Shown one piece after another: positions 55,382 through 64,000 of a DNA stretch of 64,000 nt (its first letter is position 1; every line of letters begins with the position of its first letter). Below the pieces are notes generated by a model. The model was not told where the DNA came from and did not search any database. It saw only the letters and a program-made list of their open reading frames with translations. Both the position numbers and the translations under genes were made by a program. Source of the DNA: Bacteroidales bacterium (lineage in GTDB: Bacteria; Bacteroidota; Bacteroidia; Bacteroidales; UBA10428); the NCBI GenBank assembly GCA_016934395.1, contig JAFGSZ010000002.1:1-64000 (forward strand), in the 5' to 3' direction.

Positions 55382-58300
55382 ATGATCATTTTTTTTAGAG
55401 ATAAATCGGATAGAATCTTTTGTGTAAAATCTATCAATACACTTTCATCGGCAGACATTAATAAGCTTTGCTGGCTTTTTGGGGATGCACATTTAGTGGA
55501 AGAAGACCTGGTAGAAGGTATTTTTGTGGGACCGCGCAAAGAAATGATCACTCCCTGGAGTACCAATGCCGTGGAAATAACACAGAACATGAGCATTTCG
55601 GGCATTGAACGAATTGAGGAATTTTTTCAGGTTGAAGAAAAAAATCCTGAACACGACCCGATGTTACAACGGGTATATACCAACCTCAGCCAGGAAATAT
55701 TCACAATAAACCGTAAACCTGATCCGATAAAAAATATCGAAAATATCGAAGAATTTAATCAGCAGGAAGGTTTGGCTTTAAACAAAGATGAAGTTGAATA
55801 TCTAAATACGTTAAGTAAGAAATTGGGGAGACCTCTCACGGATAGTGAAATTTTCGGTTTTTCCCAGGTCAATTCTGAGCATTGCCGGCATAAGATATTT
55901 AACGGAACATTTGTTATTGATGGCGAAGAAAAATCAAGCTCATTATTTGATTGGATTAAGCTGACTACGAAGTCGAATCCCAACCGGGTGGTTTCGGCAT
56001 ATAAAGATAATTGTGCATTTATTGAAGGGCCCCGGATTGAACAATTTGCTCCTGCCACACAGGATAAACCCGATTACTTTGAGGTCACCGATATAAATTC
56101 CGTTTTGTCACTGAAAGCGGAAACCCATAATTTCCCCACTACTGTGGAACCTTTTAACGGAGCTGCTACCGGCACCGGCGGTGAAATACGAGATCGGCTG
56201 GGGGGCGGAAAAGCTGCTCTTCCATTAGCCGGAACCGCGGTTTATATGACATCCTATCCCAGGATTCATAATGGGCGTGACTGGGAAAAAAATTTAGAAT
56301 CGCGAAAATGGCTCTATCAAACCCCGGAGCAGATTCTTATTAAAGCATCAAATGGAGCAAGCGACTTTGGAAATAAATTTGGTCAGCCTTTGATTTGTGG
56401 CAGTGTGTTGACCTTTGAACATACCGAGAACAATAAAAATTATGGATTCGACAAAGTGATCATGCTGGCCGGGGGAATTGGCTTTGGAAAAAAGAAAGAT
56501 TCCGAAAAAGGCATCCCTGAAAAGGGAGACAAAATTGTTTTACTTGGCGGCGACAATTACCGCATTGGTATGGGTGGAGGAGCTGTATCTTCAGTGGCTA
56601 CCGGGGAGTTTGACAATACTATTGAACTCAATGCAGTGCAACGCTCAAATCCGGAAATGCAAAAGAGAGTGTGTAATGCCATTCGTGCTCTGGCCGAATC
56701 TGAAAATAACCCGATTGTTTCTATACACGATCACGGCGCAGGTGGCCATTTAAACTGTTTATCCGAACTGGTAGAAGCCACCGGGGGAAAAATTGATATC
56801 ACCAAATTGCCGGTAGGGGATCCCACGCTGTCGGAAAAAGAAATTATTGGCAATGAATCTCAGGAACGGATGGGACTTGTATTAAAGAAAAAGGACATTG
56901 AACTGCTGAAATCCATTTCAGACCGCGAAAGAGCCCCCATGTATTTAATTGGTGAAGCTACCGGGGATATGCAGTTTACGTTCGAGAATAAAGACAAGGG
57001 AACCAGGCCGCTCGATTTATTATTGGAAGATATGTTTGGCAACCCGCCAAAAACCATTTTAAAAGATGAACGGTTACATGAAACTTATAATGACATTCAA
57101 TATGATATTCAATTGCTGGAAAATTACCTCGAAGCTGTGCTTCAATTAGAGGGTGTTGCCTGTAAAGACTGGCTGACCAATAAAGTTGACCGGTCGGTTA
57201 CCGGTAAAGTGGCCAAACAACAAAACGCAGGAATTATTCAGTTGCCTCTGAATAATGTGGCAGTTACTGCTCTTGATTTTACAAGTGGTAAAGGTATTGC
57301 CACAGCCCTGGGTCATGCCCCTGTAAGTGGTTTAATAGATCCGGCCAGCGGTTCTGTATTGTCTATTGCCGAAGCGCTTACCAACATTATCTGGGCGCCA
57401 ATAGAAGGAGGCCTTCAGGGAATTTCACTGAGTGCAAACTGGATGTGGCCCTGCAAAAATCCTGGCGAAGATGCCCGGCTTTATGATGCCGTTGAAGCAG
57501 CAAGTAATTTCGCGCTGGCCTTGGGCATAAATATACCCACAGGAAAAGATTCACTTTCCATGACCCAGAAATATCCTGATGGCAAAGTAGTCTATGCCCC
57601 GGGTACTGTAATTATTTCTGCAGCCGGTGAAGTCAGCGATATAAAAAAGGTGGTGGAACCTGTTTTAGTCCCCGATACAGAATCATTCTTATTGTATATT
57701 AATTTTTCAAAAGATTTGTTAAATCTGGGGGGCAGCAGTTTTGCCCAATCCGGGAATGCACTCGGAATTTCTGCCCCAACCGTAAAAGATCCTTTATATT
57801 TTAGGCAGGCTTTTGCAGCAATTCAGGAGCTTATTTTAAAAGAAAAAATTCTGGCAGGTCATGATATTTCTGCCGGTGGTTTGATTACCACACTACTTGA
57901 AATGACCTTTGCTATACCCGAAATTGGTCTTGATATTAACCTAAACAGATTTGATAATGATTTAATAAAGGTATTATTCAGTGAAAATCCGGGTATTATT
58001 ATTCAGATAAACGACCTCGATGAAGTCACTAAAATTCTGGACAATAATAATGTGGATTTTGTTATTATCGGAACTCCAATTCACAACAGGGTATTAAAAA
58101 TTAACAAGGATGAAAAACTCTGGAGTTTTCCCATTGATAAATACAGGGACATCTGGTATAAAACATCCTTTTTGCTGGATCGAAAACAGTGTGGAGATAA
58201 ACTTGCATTAGACCGCTTTAATAACTACCGCGAACAACCGGTTCGATTCAGTTTTCCTGCCCATTTTACAGGAACGCCCGGCCAATATAAAATAGATTTA

Positions 58301-59074
58301 AAACGCAGGAATAAAACCGGGATTAAAGCGGCTATCATTCGCGAGAAGGGAGTGAATGGCGATCGCGAGATGGCATATTCTATGTACCTTGCCGGTTTGG
58401 ATGTTAAAGATGTACATATGACTGATCTGGTTTCGGGAAAAGAAACGCTTGAAGATGTAAATATGATTGTTTTTGTGGGTGGGTTTTCCAATTCCGATGT
58501 GCTGGGGAGCGCTAAGGGCTGGGCAGGCGCCTTTATTTATAATGAAAAGGCCAAACGTTCTCTGGATAATTTTTATGCCCGTAAAGATACCCTGAGCCTG
58601 GGAGTATGTAATGGTTGTCAGTTAATGATTGAGCTTGGACTGGTAACACCGGAGCATAATGAAAAACCAAGAATGTTGATTAACGAATCTCATAAATTCG
58701 AATCTCAGTTTCTTACTGTAGATATCCAAAAAAACAACGCAGTAATGCTGGAGTCATTGGCCGGATCACGTTTGGGAATCTGGGTGGCACATGGAGAAGG
58801 AAAATTCAGTTTTCCCTATGCTGAAAAAAAATACCATATTCCCCTGAAATTCAGTTATGATGAATATCCGGGAAATCCAAACGGCTCCGAATTTTCTACT
58901 GCCGGTATTTGTTCTGAAGACGGCCGGCACCTGGTTATGATGCCTCACCTTGAAAGAGCCATGTTTCCATGGAATTGGGGATATTATCCTGCTGATAGAA
59001 AAAATGATGAAATTACACCTTGGGTTGAGGCTTTTGTAAATGCCAGGGAATGGATTAAAAAAAATAAGCAGTAA
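55382..59074 (+). CDS. purL: Phosphoribosylformylglycinamidine synthase
   Basis: Large single-chain FGAM synthase of purine biosynthesis: FGAR plus glutamine and ATP to FGAM. N-terminal and synthetase domains contain SEHCRHKIFNG, ETHNFPTTVEPFNGAATGTGGEIRD and HDHGAGGHLNC. The C-terminal glutaminase has its nucleophile Cys1076 in GVCNGCQL and HGEGKF. Length 1230 is standard. It is monocistronic. Confidence 0.96.
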   Translation: MIIFFRDKSDRIFCVKSINTLSSADINKLCWLFGDAHLVEEDLVEGIFVGPRKEMITPWSTNAVEITQNMSISGIERIEEFFQVEEKNPEHDPMLQRVYTNLSQEIFTINRKPDPIKNIENIEEFNQQEGLALNKDEVEYLNTLSKKLGRPLTDSEIFGFSQVNSEHCRHKIFNGTFVIDGEEKSSSLFDWIKLTTKSNPNRVVSAYKDNCAFIEGPRIEQFAPATQDKPDYFEVTDINSVLSLKAETHNFPTTVEPFNGAATGTGGEIRDRLGGGKAALPLAGTAVYMTSYPRIHNGRDWEKNLESRKWLYQTPEQILIKASNGASDFGNKFGQPLICGSVLTFEHTENNKNYGFDKVIMLAGGIGFGKKKDSEKGIPEKGDKIVLLGGDNYRIGMGGGAVSSVATGEFDNTIELNAVQRSNPEMQKRVCNAIRALAESENNPIVSIHDHGAGGHLNCLSELVEATGGKIDITKLPVGDPTLSEKEIIGNESQERMGLVLKKKDIELLKSISDRERAPMYLIGEATGDMQFTFENKDKGTRPLDLLLEDMFGNPPKTILKDERLHETYNDIQYDIQLLENYLEAVLQLEGVACKDWLTNKVDRSVTGKVAKQQNAGIIQLPLNNVAVTALDFTSGKGIATALGHAPVSGLIDPASGSVLSIAEALTNIIWAPIEGGLQGISLSANWMWPCKNPGEDARLYDAVEAASNFALALGINIPTGKDSLSMTQKYPDGKVVYAPGTVIISAAGEVSDIKKVVEPVLVPDTESFLLYINFSKDLLNLGGSSFAQSGNALGISAPTVKDPLYFRQAFAAIQELILKEKILAGHDISAGGLITTLLEMTFAIPEIGLDINLNRFDNDLIKVLFSENPGIIIQINDLDEVTKILDNNNVDFVIIGTPIHNRVLKINKDEKLWSFPIDKYRDIWYKTSFLLDRKQCGDKLALDRFNNYREQPVRFSFPAHFTGTPGQYKIDLKRRNKTGIKAAIIREKGVNGDREMAYSMYLAGLDVKDVHMTDLVSGKETLEDVNMIVFVGGFSNSDVLGSAKGWAGAFIYNEKAKRSLDNFYARKDTLSLGVCNGCQLMIELGLVTPEHNEKPRMLINESHKFESQFLTVDIQKNNAVMLESLAGSRLGIWVAHGEGKFSFPYAEKKYHIPLKFSYDEYPGNPNGSEFSTAGICSEDGRHLVMMPHLERAMFPWNWGYYPADRKNDEITPWVEAFVNAREWIKKNKQ

Positions 59075-59127
59075 CTTTACCTTTTGGACTAAAATTATAA
59101 ACCGTTTATATAGGGGGGGAGACAGGT

Positions 59128-60312
59128 ATGCTGAAGGATACGGGAAGTATAGATTGGTTTAAGGATGCAATTGTCTATCATATTCTGATTGACCGCTTTG
59201 CCGGCTTTAAAAAAACCAACAACTGGGAGAAGCCTGTTTTTATTGGAGGCAAGATAAACGGAATTACAAAAAAACTATCTTATCTTGAAGAATTGGGAAT
59301 TAATACCATTTGGCTTTCTCCGTTTTTTAAAAATACAGATTATCATGGCTATCATATTACCGATTATTTTAAAGTTGATAATCGTTTTGGAACCTACGAT
59401 GATTTGCAGGAGTTAATTTCTGAAGCTCATAAGCGAAATATCAGGATTATTGCTGATTTTGTCCCTAACCATTGTTCAAGAAATCATCCGTTTTTTATTG
59501 ATGCAGTAAATAATGTAAGCAGTCCATACCGGCGTTGGTTCTATTTCGACTGGTGGCCCGATAATTACCGGTGTTTTTTACATTTTAAGAACCTTCCAAA
59601 ATGGAACCTTGATTATCCGCCTTGCAGGAATTATATGATTGAAGCAGCAAAATTCTGGTTAGGACAGGGGATTGACGGATTCAGACTCGATCATGTTATA
59701 GGTGTTTCACATTCTTTTTGGAAACAGTTCCGACAAAAAATCAAATCCATTTACCCTGAAGCCGTATTAATTGGGGAAGCCTGGTTTGAAGGCATTTCAT
59801 ATAAACATTTAAAAACATTAAATATTAACAGGAAATTTATGCGGTGGCTTTTTGGCATAAATGTTACAAAGCTTCAGAAGGAATATATGGGTGAACTGGA
59901 TGGTGTGCTGGATTTTAATTTTCGGCACCGAATTATTGAATATATAGCATGGAAGGAAAATCCGGAATTTTATCAGACGAAACTAACGGAAACTTTAAAT
60001 AAATTCAGAATGAACTTTCCGGAAGATTATTTTTTACCCACTTTTGTTGAAAACCATGATATGAGTCGGTTTCTTTTTGAATGCGGGCAAAACAGGGAGA
60101 AATTAAAACTGGCATTAAAAACCCAGTTTTCCTTATCGCAGCCACCTGTATTGTATTATGGAACAGAAACTGGATTAACACACATCAATCCCGTGGACTT
60201 ATCGGTACATTTTTCAGATATTCAAGCCAGAAAACCGATGAACTGGAAATCTATAGATTATGAGTTACTCGAATTCTGCAAAACTCTTATTGCCGATCGG
60301 AAAGGTACGTGA
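59128..60312 (+). CDS. GH13 alpha-amylase-family protein, C-terminally short
   Basis: Glycoside hydrolase family 13 catalytic barrel of 394 residues, without a signal peptide. The nucleophile is Asp188 in DGFRLDHV, the acid/base Glu217 in LIGEAWFEG, and the transition-state Asp311 in ENHDMSRF. Other GH13 regions (FVPNHCSRNHPFF) are intact. It stops after the barrel, without the usual C-terminal beta-sandwich, just before a short-repeat array. Purines-rich taggggggga upstream of the ATG is an unusually strong leader for this window. It acts on an intracellular alpha-glucan by inference. Confidence 0.87.
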   Translation: MLKDTGSIDWFKDAIVYHILIDRFAGFKKTNNWEKPVFIGGKINGITKKLSYLEELGINTIWLSPFFKNTDYHGYHITDYFKVDNRFGTYDDLQELISEAHKRNIRIIADFVPNHCSRNHPFFIDAVNNVSSPYRRWFYFDWWPDNYRCFLHFKNLPKWNLDYPPCRNYMIEAAKFWLGQGIDGFRLDHVIGVSHSFWKQFRQKIKSIYPEAVLIGEAWFEGISYKHLKTLNINRKFMRWLFGINVTKLQKEYMGELDGVLDFNFRHRIIEYIAWKENPEFYQTKLTETLNKFRMNFPEDYFLPTFVENHDMSRFLFECGQNREKLKLALKTQFSLSQPPVLYYGTETGLTHINPVDLSVHFSDIQARKPMNWKSIDYELLEFCKTLIADRKGT

Positions 60313-60339
60313 TTTTGTATTTATAGTTGAAGCAGGCAG

Positions 60340-60528
60340 CCTTTAGTGGGTAGTAGGTAGTAGGTAGTAGGTGGTTGGCAGTAGGTAGTTTGGAGTTGGA
60401 AGTTAGGAGTTAGGAGTAGGCGGTTGGCATTGGGCAGTTGGGAGTTGGACGTAATCAGTGTAAATCCCCAATTGCAAATCCCAAATCGTAAATCCCAAAT
60501 CGTAAATCGTCAATCGTCAATCCCAAAA
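60340..60528. repeat. Composite short-repeat array, copy 2 (convergent spacer)
   Basis: Between the GH13 and zinc-ribbon gene 3' ends. Read on the minus strand it has the same modules in the same order as 43161-43662: gatttgggatttacg units (about 60470-60528), the junction gggatttacactgat (complement of 60454-60468), taactcc/taacttc heptamers, then ctacctg-type units (about 60345-60385). Confidence 0.78.
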
Positions 60529-60529
60529 T

Positions 60530-60934
60530 TTACAGGTACTTTTTATATTTATCTGCAAGTTTAAAAAATGTATACCGGTCTGCATGTTCACCGGTAGAAG
60601 TAACATCATCTCCATGGACTTTATAAGTACTCTTTTCACCGGCTATCCTTGAGAAATATATTTTATATTCTTTTTCGTCTTCGATAAGTACAAGCTGAAT
60701 AAGATTTTCATCAATATCGGAAACAAGACTCTTATGACACATCGGGCAATAGAAATCGATATGTTCCCCGGAATGAAAACTAAAATCCGGATGGCTTTTT
60801 ATAGAATAATTCCCGATTTCCGGATGCAGTAACACTAATCCAAATTTTTTATTTGTATTTCGGGCGCTAAATACGATATATTCGCATACCTGTAAATTTC
60901 CATAACAAAATGGACAAATATAATCTCTTTTCAT
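60530..60934 (-). CDS. Zinc-ribbon protein of unknown function
   Basis: 134-residue soluble protein with two CxxC pairs (CPFC at residues 6-9; CPMC about 71-74) that could form one zinc site. The sequence between and after is mostly beta (LVLIEDEKEYKIYFSRI) with a basic helical end. No family name is recognised. It is monocistronic and its 3' end faces a repeat array. Confidence 0.78.
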   Translation of the reverse strand: MKRDYICPFCYGNLQVCEYIVFSARNTNKKFGLVLLHPEIGNYSIKSHPDFSFHSGEHIDFYCPMCHKSLVSDIDENLIQLVLIEDEKEYKIYFSRIAGEKSTYKVHGDDVTSTGEHADRYTFFKLADKYKKYL

Positions 60935-61002
60935 AGTTAAGAAATTTGACTTTATACAATTTACAAAATGTTTAGCACGAAGTCAATGCTTTCTCTAATA
61001 AT

Positions 61003-61031
61003 AAAAAAAAGACCTGCCGTGAAGCAGGTCT
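61003..61031 (-). terminator. Terminator of the S8 protease gene
   Basis: 8-bp arms agacctgc (61010-61017) and gcaggtct (61024-61031). On the minus strand a T8 run follows (complement of 61003-61010). Confidence 0.85.
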
Positions 61032-61060
61032 AAGAATAGAATTTCTGTTAGAAATTTCTA

Positions 61061-62248
61061 TTATCTGTGGGCAATGGGATCTGGATTTCCATCAGGATCT
61101 CCCTGCACATAACCATCAGTATTAAGCGAGCCGTTAGTGGCCAGTAATAAGCCACACACATGAGGGGCCGACATGGAGGTTCCGCTCATGGTAGCATATG
61201 CTCCGCCCTTATATGTTGAAAGGATACTTACGCCAGGGGCACAGTAATCAATTGGAGGATTTCCGTAATTAGAGAAGGAAGCAAAATAATCGCTGGCATC
61301 GCAGGCTGAAATAGTGTACAGATTTGTTCCGTTTGCACGGGCAGGAGTATGATTATTGGCATCGTCACTTTCGTTTCCTGCAGCAAGCGAAACATATATA
61401 CCGGAAGCTCCCAGGTTCTGAACTGCAATATCAAGCGGTTCGTAAATACCTCCACCCAGGCTCATATTGGCTGCATCGCCGGGAACAGCATGGGCGCCAA
61501 CCCAATCAACGCCAGCAATTATCGCCGACATTGTACCTGAACCTCTTTTATTAAGTACCTTAACTGGAACAACGGTTGCACCTGCTGCTACGCCTATTAC
61601 TCCAATTTCGTTATCTATGGCAGCAACAATACCTGCGCAGTGTGTGCCATGGCCGTTATCATCATCAGCAGTGGAAGTGCGGTCTACAAAAGTTGCTGAT
61701 CTTGATGCATCCACATTAAGATCTGCATGGTCGAGATCTATCCCGGTATCTATTATCCAGGCTGAATGGCTCCCGGTATAGTTCCCGTAACCAACCCGGG
61801 CTACACCATAGGGAATACTTTCTGACGGTGGATCTGTTGGATCGGTACCCGGATTTTTTAATATAAAAACCCGATCGGGCCATACACCCATCACTGAAGC
61901 ATCCTGTTTTAAAAGACTGGCTTCATTTTCTTCAAGTTCAATTGTAAATCCGTTAACGGTTGCAGCATATACCTGTTTTAATTCACGAAGCGGTATGTTC
62001 AGCGTGTTTAAAACATCTGTTGCCCTTTTTTGTACAAATTCCTTTTTAATCTGATAACTTTCACCTGTGCTTTTAAACTCAATTGCTCCATCATTGAGTA
62101 AAACAATAAATTGTCCCGGTACAGTTTCGCCTAACTCACCTGAAACAAAATCATCTGTAATTGGTAGTTCAACGTCTTTTATGTTTTTTTCACAAGAAAA
62201 TAACAAGCCCAGCATTATTGCTGAAGACAAAATGATTACTTTTTTCAT
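61061..62248 (-). CDS. Subtilisin-like S8 serine protease lipoprotein
   Basis: 395-residue secreted protease with a lipoprotein signal (Cys19 in LLFSCEK) and an inhibitor-I9-like propeptide (about 43-130). The S8 catalytic domain carries Asp167 (IDTGIDL), His200 (NGHGTHCAG) and Ser358 (SGTSMSAPH), with the oxyanion Asn in AAGNES. It is probably self-activated at the cell surface and degrades proteins. It is monocistronic and ends at a clear terminator. Confidence 0.94.
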   Translation of the reverse strand: MKKVIILSSAIMLGLLFSCEKNIKDVELPITDDFVSGELGETVPGQFIVLLNDGAIEFKSTGESYQIKKEFVQKRATDVLNTLNIPLRELKQVYAATVNGFTIELEENEASLLKQDASVMGVWPDRVFILKNPGTDPTDPPSESIPYGVARVGYGNYTGSHSAWIIDTGIDLDHADLNVDASRSATFVDRTSTADDDNGHGTHCAGIVAAIDNEIGVIGVAAGATVVPVKVLNKRGSGTMSAIIAGVDWVGAHAVPGDAANMSLGGGIYEPLDIAVQNLGASGIYVSLAAGNESDDANNHTPARANGTNLYTISACDASDYFASFSNYGNPPIDYCAPGVSILSTYKGGAYATMSGTSMSAPHVCGLLLATNGSLNTDGYVQGDPDGNPDPIAHR

Positions 62249-62393
62249 CTAAATGAAATTTTAGGTTAATAATAGGTCTATAGGTTTCTAAAAATACAAT
62301 TTGAAATTTTCTTTTCCAAAATTAAAATGAACATAAGTACATCTATAGGATACTTTGATTTAAATTTTTCTTGGTTTACAACCATTAAACCTT

Positions 62394-64000
62394 TTAATTC
62401 ACTTTTCTTAGTTGCTTTTCAAAAACTGAAGAAAATGAAGTTATATCAACAATATTTAATGGATTAAAATTAGCTGAATTCATATAGTTTATTAAGCTGT
62501 AATAAAATTGGAGGGCAGCCGGATTCTCTCGATTATCTTGAGACAGATCGATACTGCATACCATACATTTACCGTTGGCTACCCTGGTTTCAAATAGAAC
62601 AGCTAATTTGTTGTTGCGTTTATATGAATCAATAATATAAATCAAAGGTTCAAATTCAGCGGGAAACAAATCAAGGTTTATCACCGGTTGATTTTGAAGA
62701 AGTTCAATCCACAATTGGTTGTAATAGTTTTCTGCAGGAAAATTATTAAATACAGGATGTTTTGAATTACAAAAAAGTCCAAGAATATCAGAGGAATTTT
62801 TAAAGCTTAATGCACTAATCTCATCATTCTGAGGATAAGATTTAACAATCTCCTGATTTGGTGAAATCCTGTCTGAGATTAAAAATAATACCTTGCCCCC
62901 GGCAGCAAGCACTTTTTTAGATGTGGCATCGAGTGAGGTTGTTATATAGATATCTTTTGTTTCAGATACCGGAATAATTTCCGGGAATACCCAAACATCC
63001 CAGCTATTGGAATTACTTTTAATACTCACTTCAAGTGTAAGTTTAGTTGCTTCTGTAATGGCAGAGAGTGGAAAATCGATATTGCCAATAGTAAAACAAT
63101 TTCCAATGGGTAAGGTCTCATTTTCAAAAACCCCTTTTGAAAGAACTGAGTTTTTGGGACCAATAATTTTCCATCCGGATTTGACATTTACAATTTCCTG
63201 GTTTCCGAAATGGGCAGCTTCAATTCCTGCCTGAAAAGATTCATTGTTAAGGTATATGAATTTGGGTATTCCGGCTATCGGAACCGTTTGATTGCAAAAT
63301 CTTGCAAATTGGGAAGCAGTGATATATCCTTTTTCAATAAAGAAGGCATCCATTACTCCTGAAAAAACCAAATCGTTGTCGATATAATCATTAATGGACC
63401 ATAATTCAAATCCGGATAAACCGGGAGTCCCCAGGATTGTTTCTATATATGATTTGTAATTTGACATTTGAAACTTACCGGAAGCCAGGAAGAATTCCTC
63501 AGCTTGCGCCGCATTAAATTTGCTTAAAAAGATTTTTTGAAAAAATTCCAGGTTATCAGGCTGATAAATTCCTTTAAACTTTAAGATGTTTTTGTAATCC
63601 GGAAATCCGTAATATTGGTCAGAGGCGTTGATAATGCAGGGAACCTTATTCTGTATATCCGGATCATTAAGTACAATAAAATCAGAGTTACTATGGATAG
63701 TTCCGGAACCGGATAAAGTGTATAACTTACGGGTATCAGAATTTTTTATCTCAACAATTTCATCGTCAGAGATGTTGCCGGGCAGGCCGAGAAAACAAAA
63801 GGAAGGGTGATTCCCATAAGTTTTTATTATATTTATTATTTCCTGTTTCTGAAAATCTTTTTGTTCTTGTGAATAACAGGGTTCTAACCCGGTTGAATTA
63901 AGCCCGGGTAGTTCGATAAAGAGATAAAAACCTGCCTTATCCGCTGCACTGAATGCAGCATCGGGAGGACACCAGGATGTAAAATGTATATTGTTTAATC
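62394..64000 (-). CDS. GH2-like glycoside hydrolase, 5' end outside the window
   Basis: A minus-strand frame open from 62394 to the window edge, encoding at least 535 residues. The N-terminal visible part (HFTSWCPPDAAFSAADKAG, then FYLFIELPG) matches the barrel region of Bacteroidota GH2-superfamily enzymes, as do QMSNYKSYIETIL and GFELWSINDY with DAFFIEKGYIT in the distal part. The C-terminal beta domains follow. The ATG at 63467 is internal, not the start. Because the N-terminal part is missing, the catalytic acid cannot be assigned. Confidence 0.82.
   Translation of the reverse strand, partial: LNNIHFTSWCPPDAAFSAADKAGFYLFIELPGLNSTGLEPCYSQEQKDFQKQEIINIIKTYGNHPSFCFLGLPGNISDDEIVEIKNSDTRKLYTLSGSGTIHSNSDFIVLNDPDIQNKVPCIINASDQYYGFPDYKNILKFKGIYQPDNLEFFQKIFLSKFNAAQAEEFFLASGKFQMSNYKSYIETILGTPGLSGFELWSINDYIDNDLVFSGVMDAFFIEKGYITASQFARFCNQTVPIAGIPKFIYLNNESFQAGIEAAHFGNQEIVNVKSGWKIIGPKNSVLSKGVFENETLPIGNCFTIGNIDFPLSAITEATKLTLEVSIKSNSNSWDVWVFPEIIPVSETKDIYITTSLDATSKKVLAAGGKVLFLISDRISPNQEIVKSYPQNDEISALSFKNSSDILGLFCNSKHPVFNNFPAENYYNQLWIELLQNQPVINLDLFPAEFEPLIYIIDSYKRNNKLAVLFETRVANGKCMVCSIDLSQDNRENPAALQFYYSLINYMNSANFNPLNIVDITSFSSVFEKQLRKVN

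Overview
The window looks like chromosome from an AT-rich member of the Bacteroidota, probably near Bacteroidales/Marinilabiliales. This rests on gene content rather than 16S: a hybrid sensor kinase with a Reg_prop propeller and Y_Y_Y domain, a fused E1 alpha/beta branched-chain 2-oxoacid dehydrogenase, DUF4252 proteins beside an ECF sigma factor, a DUF2027-Smr protein, CvfB, a long QueA, a GH127 lipoprotein, and start codons mostly without Shine-Dalgarno sequences. Kdo synthesis (kdsA), lipoprotein signals and a beta-barrel-like protein indicate a Gram-negative envelope. There is no prophage, CRISPR array, insertion sequence or rRNA operon.

Layout: 0-7.5 kb holds two sensor kinases and a DUF4914 protein with an HPr-kinase/PEPCK-like P-loop. 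7.6-12 kb is a minus-strand run of thioredoxin-like protein, flavodoxin, fused E1 and E2. 12.3-20 kb has an unrecognised protein, a GH127 lipoprotein, a repeat-bearing spacer, a serine hydrolase, an envelope MsrB and two exported thioredoxin-fold proteins. 20-30 kb is mostly housekeeping: threonine aldolase, queA, Smr protein, rnpB, kdsA, rarA, an SDR, a thioesterase and cvfB. 30-36 kb carries a DUF4252/ECF-sigma/membrane-protein/DUF4252 cluster, an RSH (ppGpp) enzyme and a PrsW-like protease. A tRNA-Lys(CUU) follows at 36.6 kb.

37.4-43.2 kb is the most system-like region: a second, short DnaE polymerase, a 61-residue protein and a Y-family polymerase, all on the minus strand, divergent from an XRE-S24 (LexA-like) autocleaving regulator. 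Two 41-bp sequences with 32 identical positions lie upstream of the small gene and in the polymerase/regulator divergent promoter. I infer a damage-inducible mutagenesis cassette with its own operators.

43.7-64 kb contains an Fe-alcohol dehydrogenase pair, a J-domain mini-operon, a PBP1A operon, a sugar transferase that has lost the conserved catalytic Asp-Glu, an exonuclease/GIY-YIG fusion, PPK2, purL, a shortened GH13 protein, a secreted subtilisin and a GH2-like protein running off the right edge. Two copies of one composite short-repeat array lie in opposite orientations in convergent intergenic spaces at 43.2-43.7 kb and 60.3-60.5 kb.
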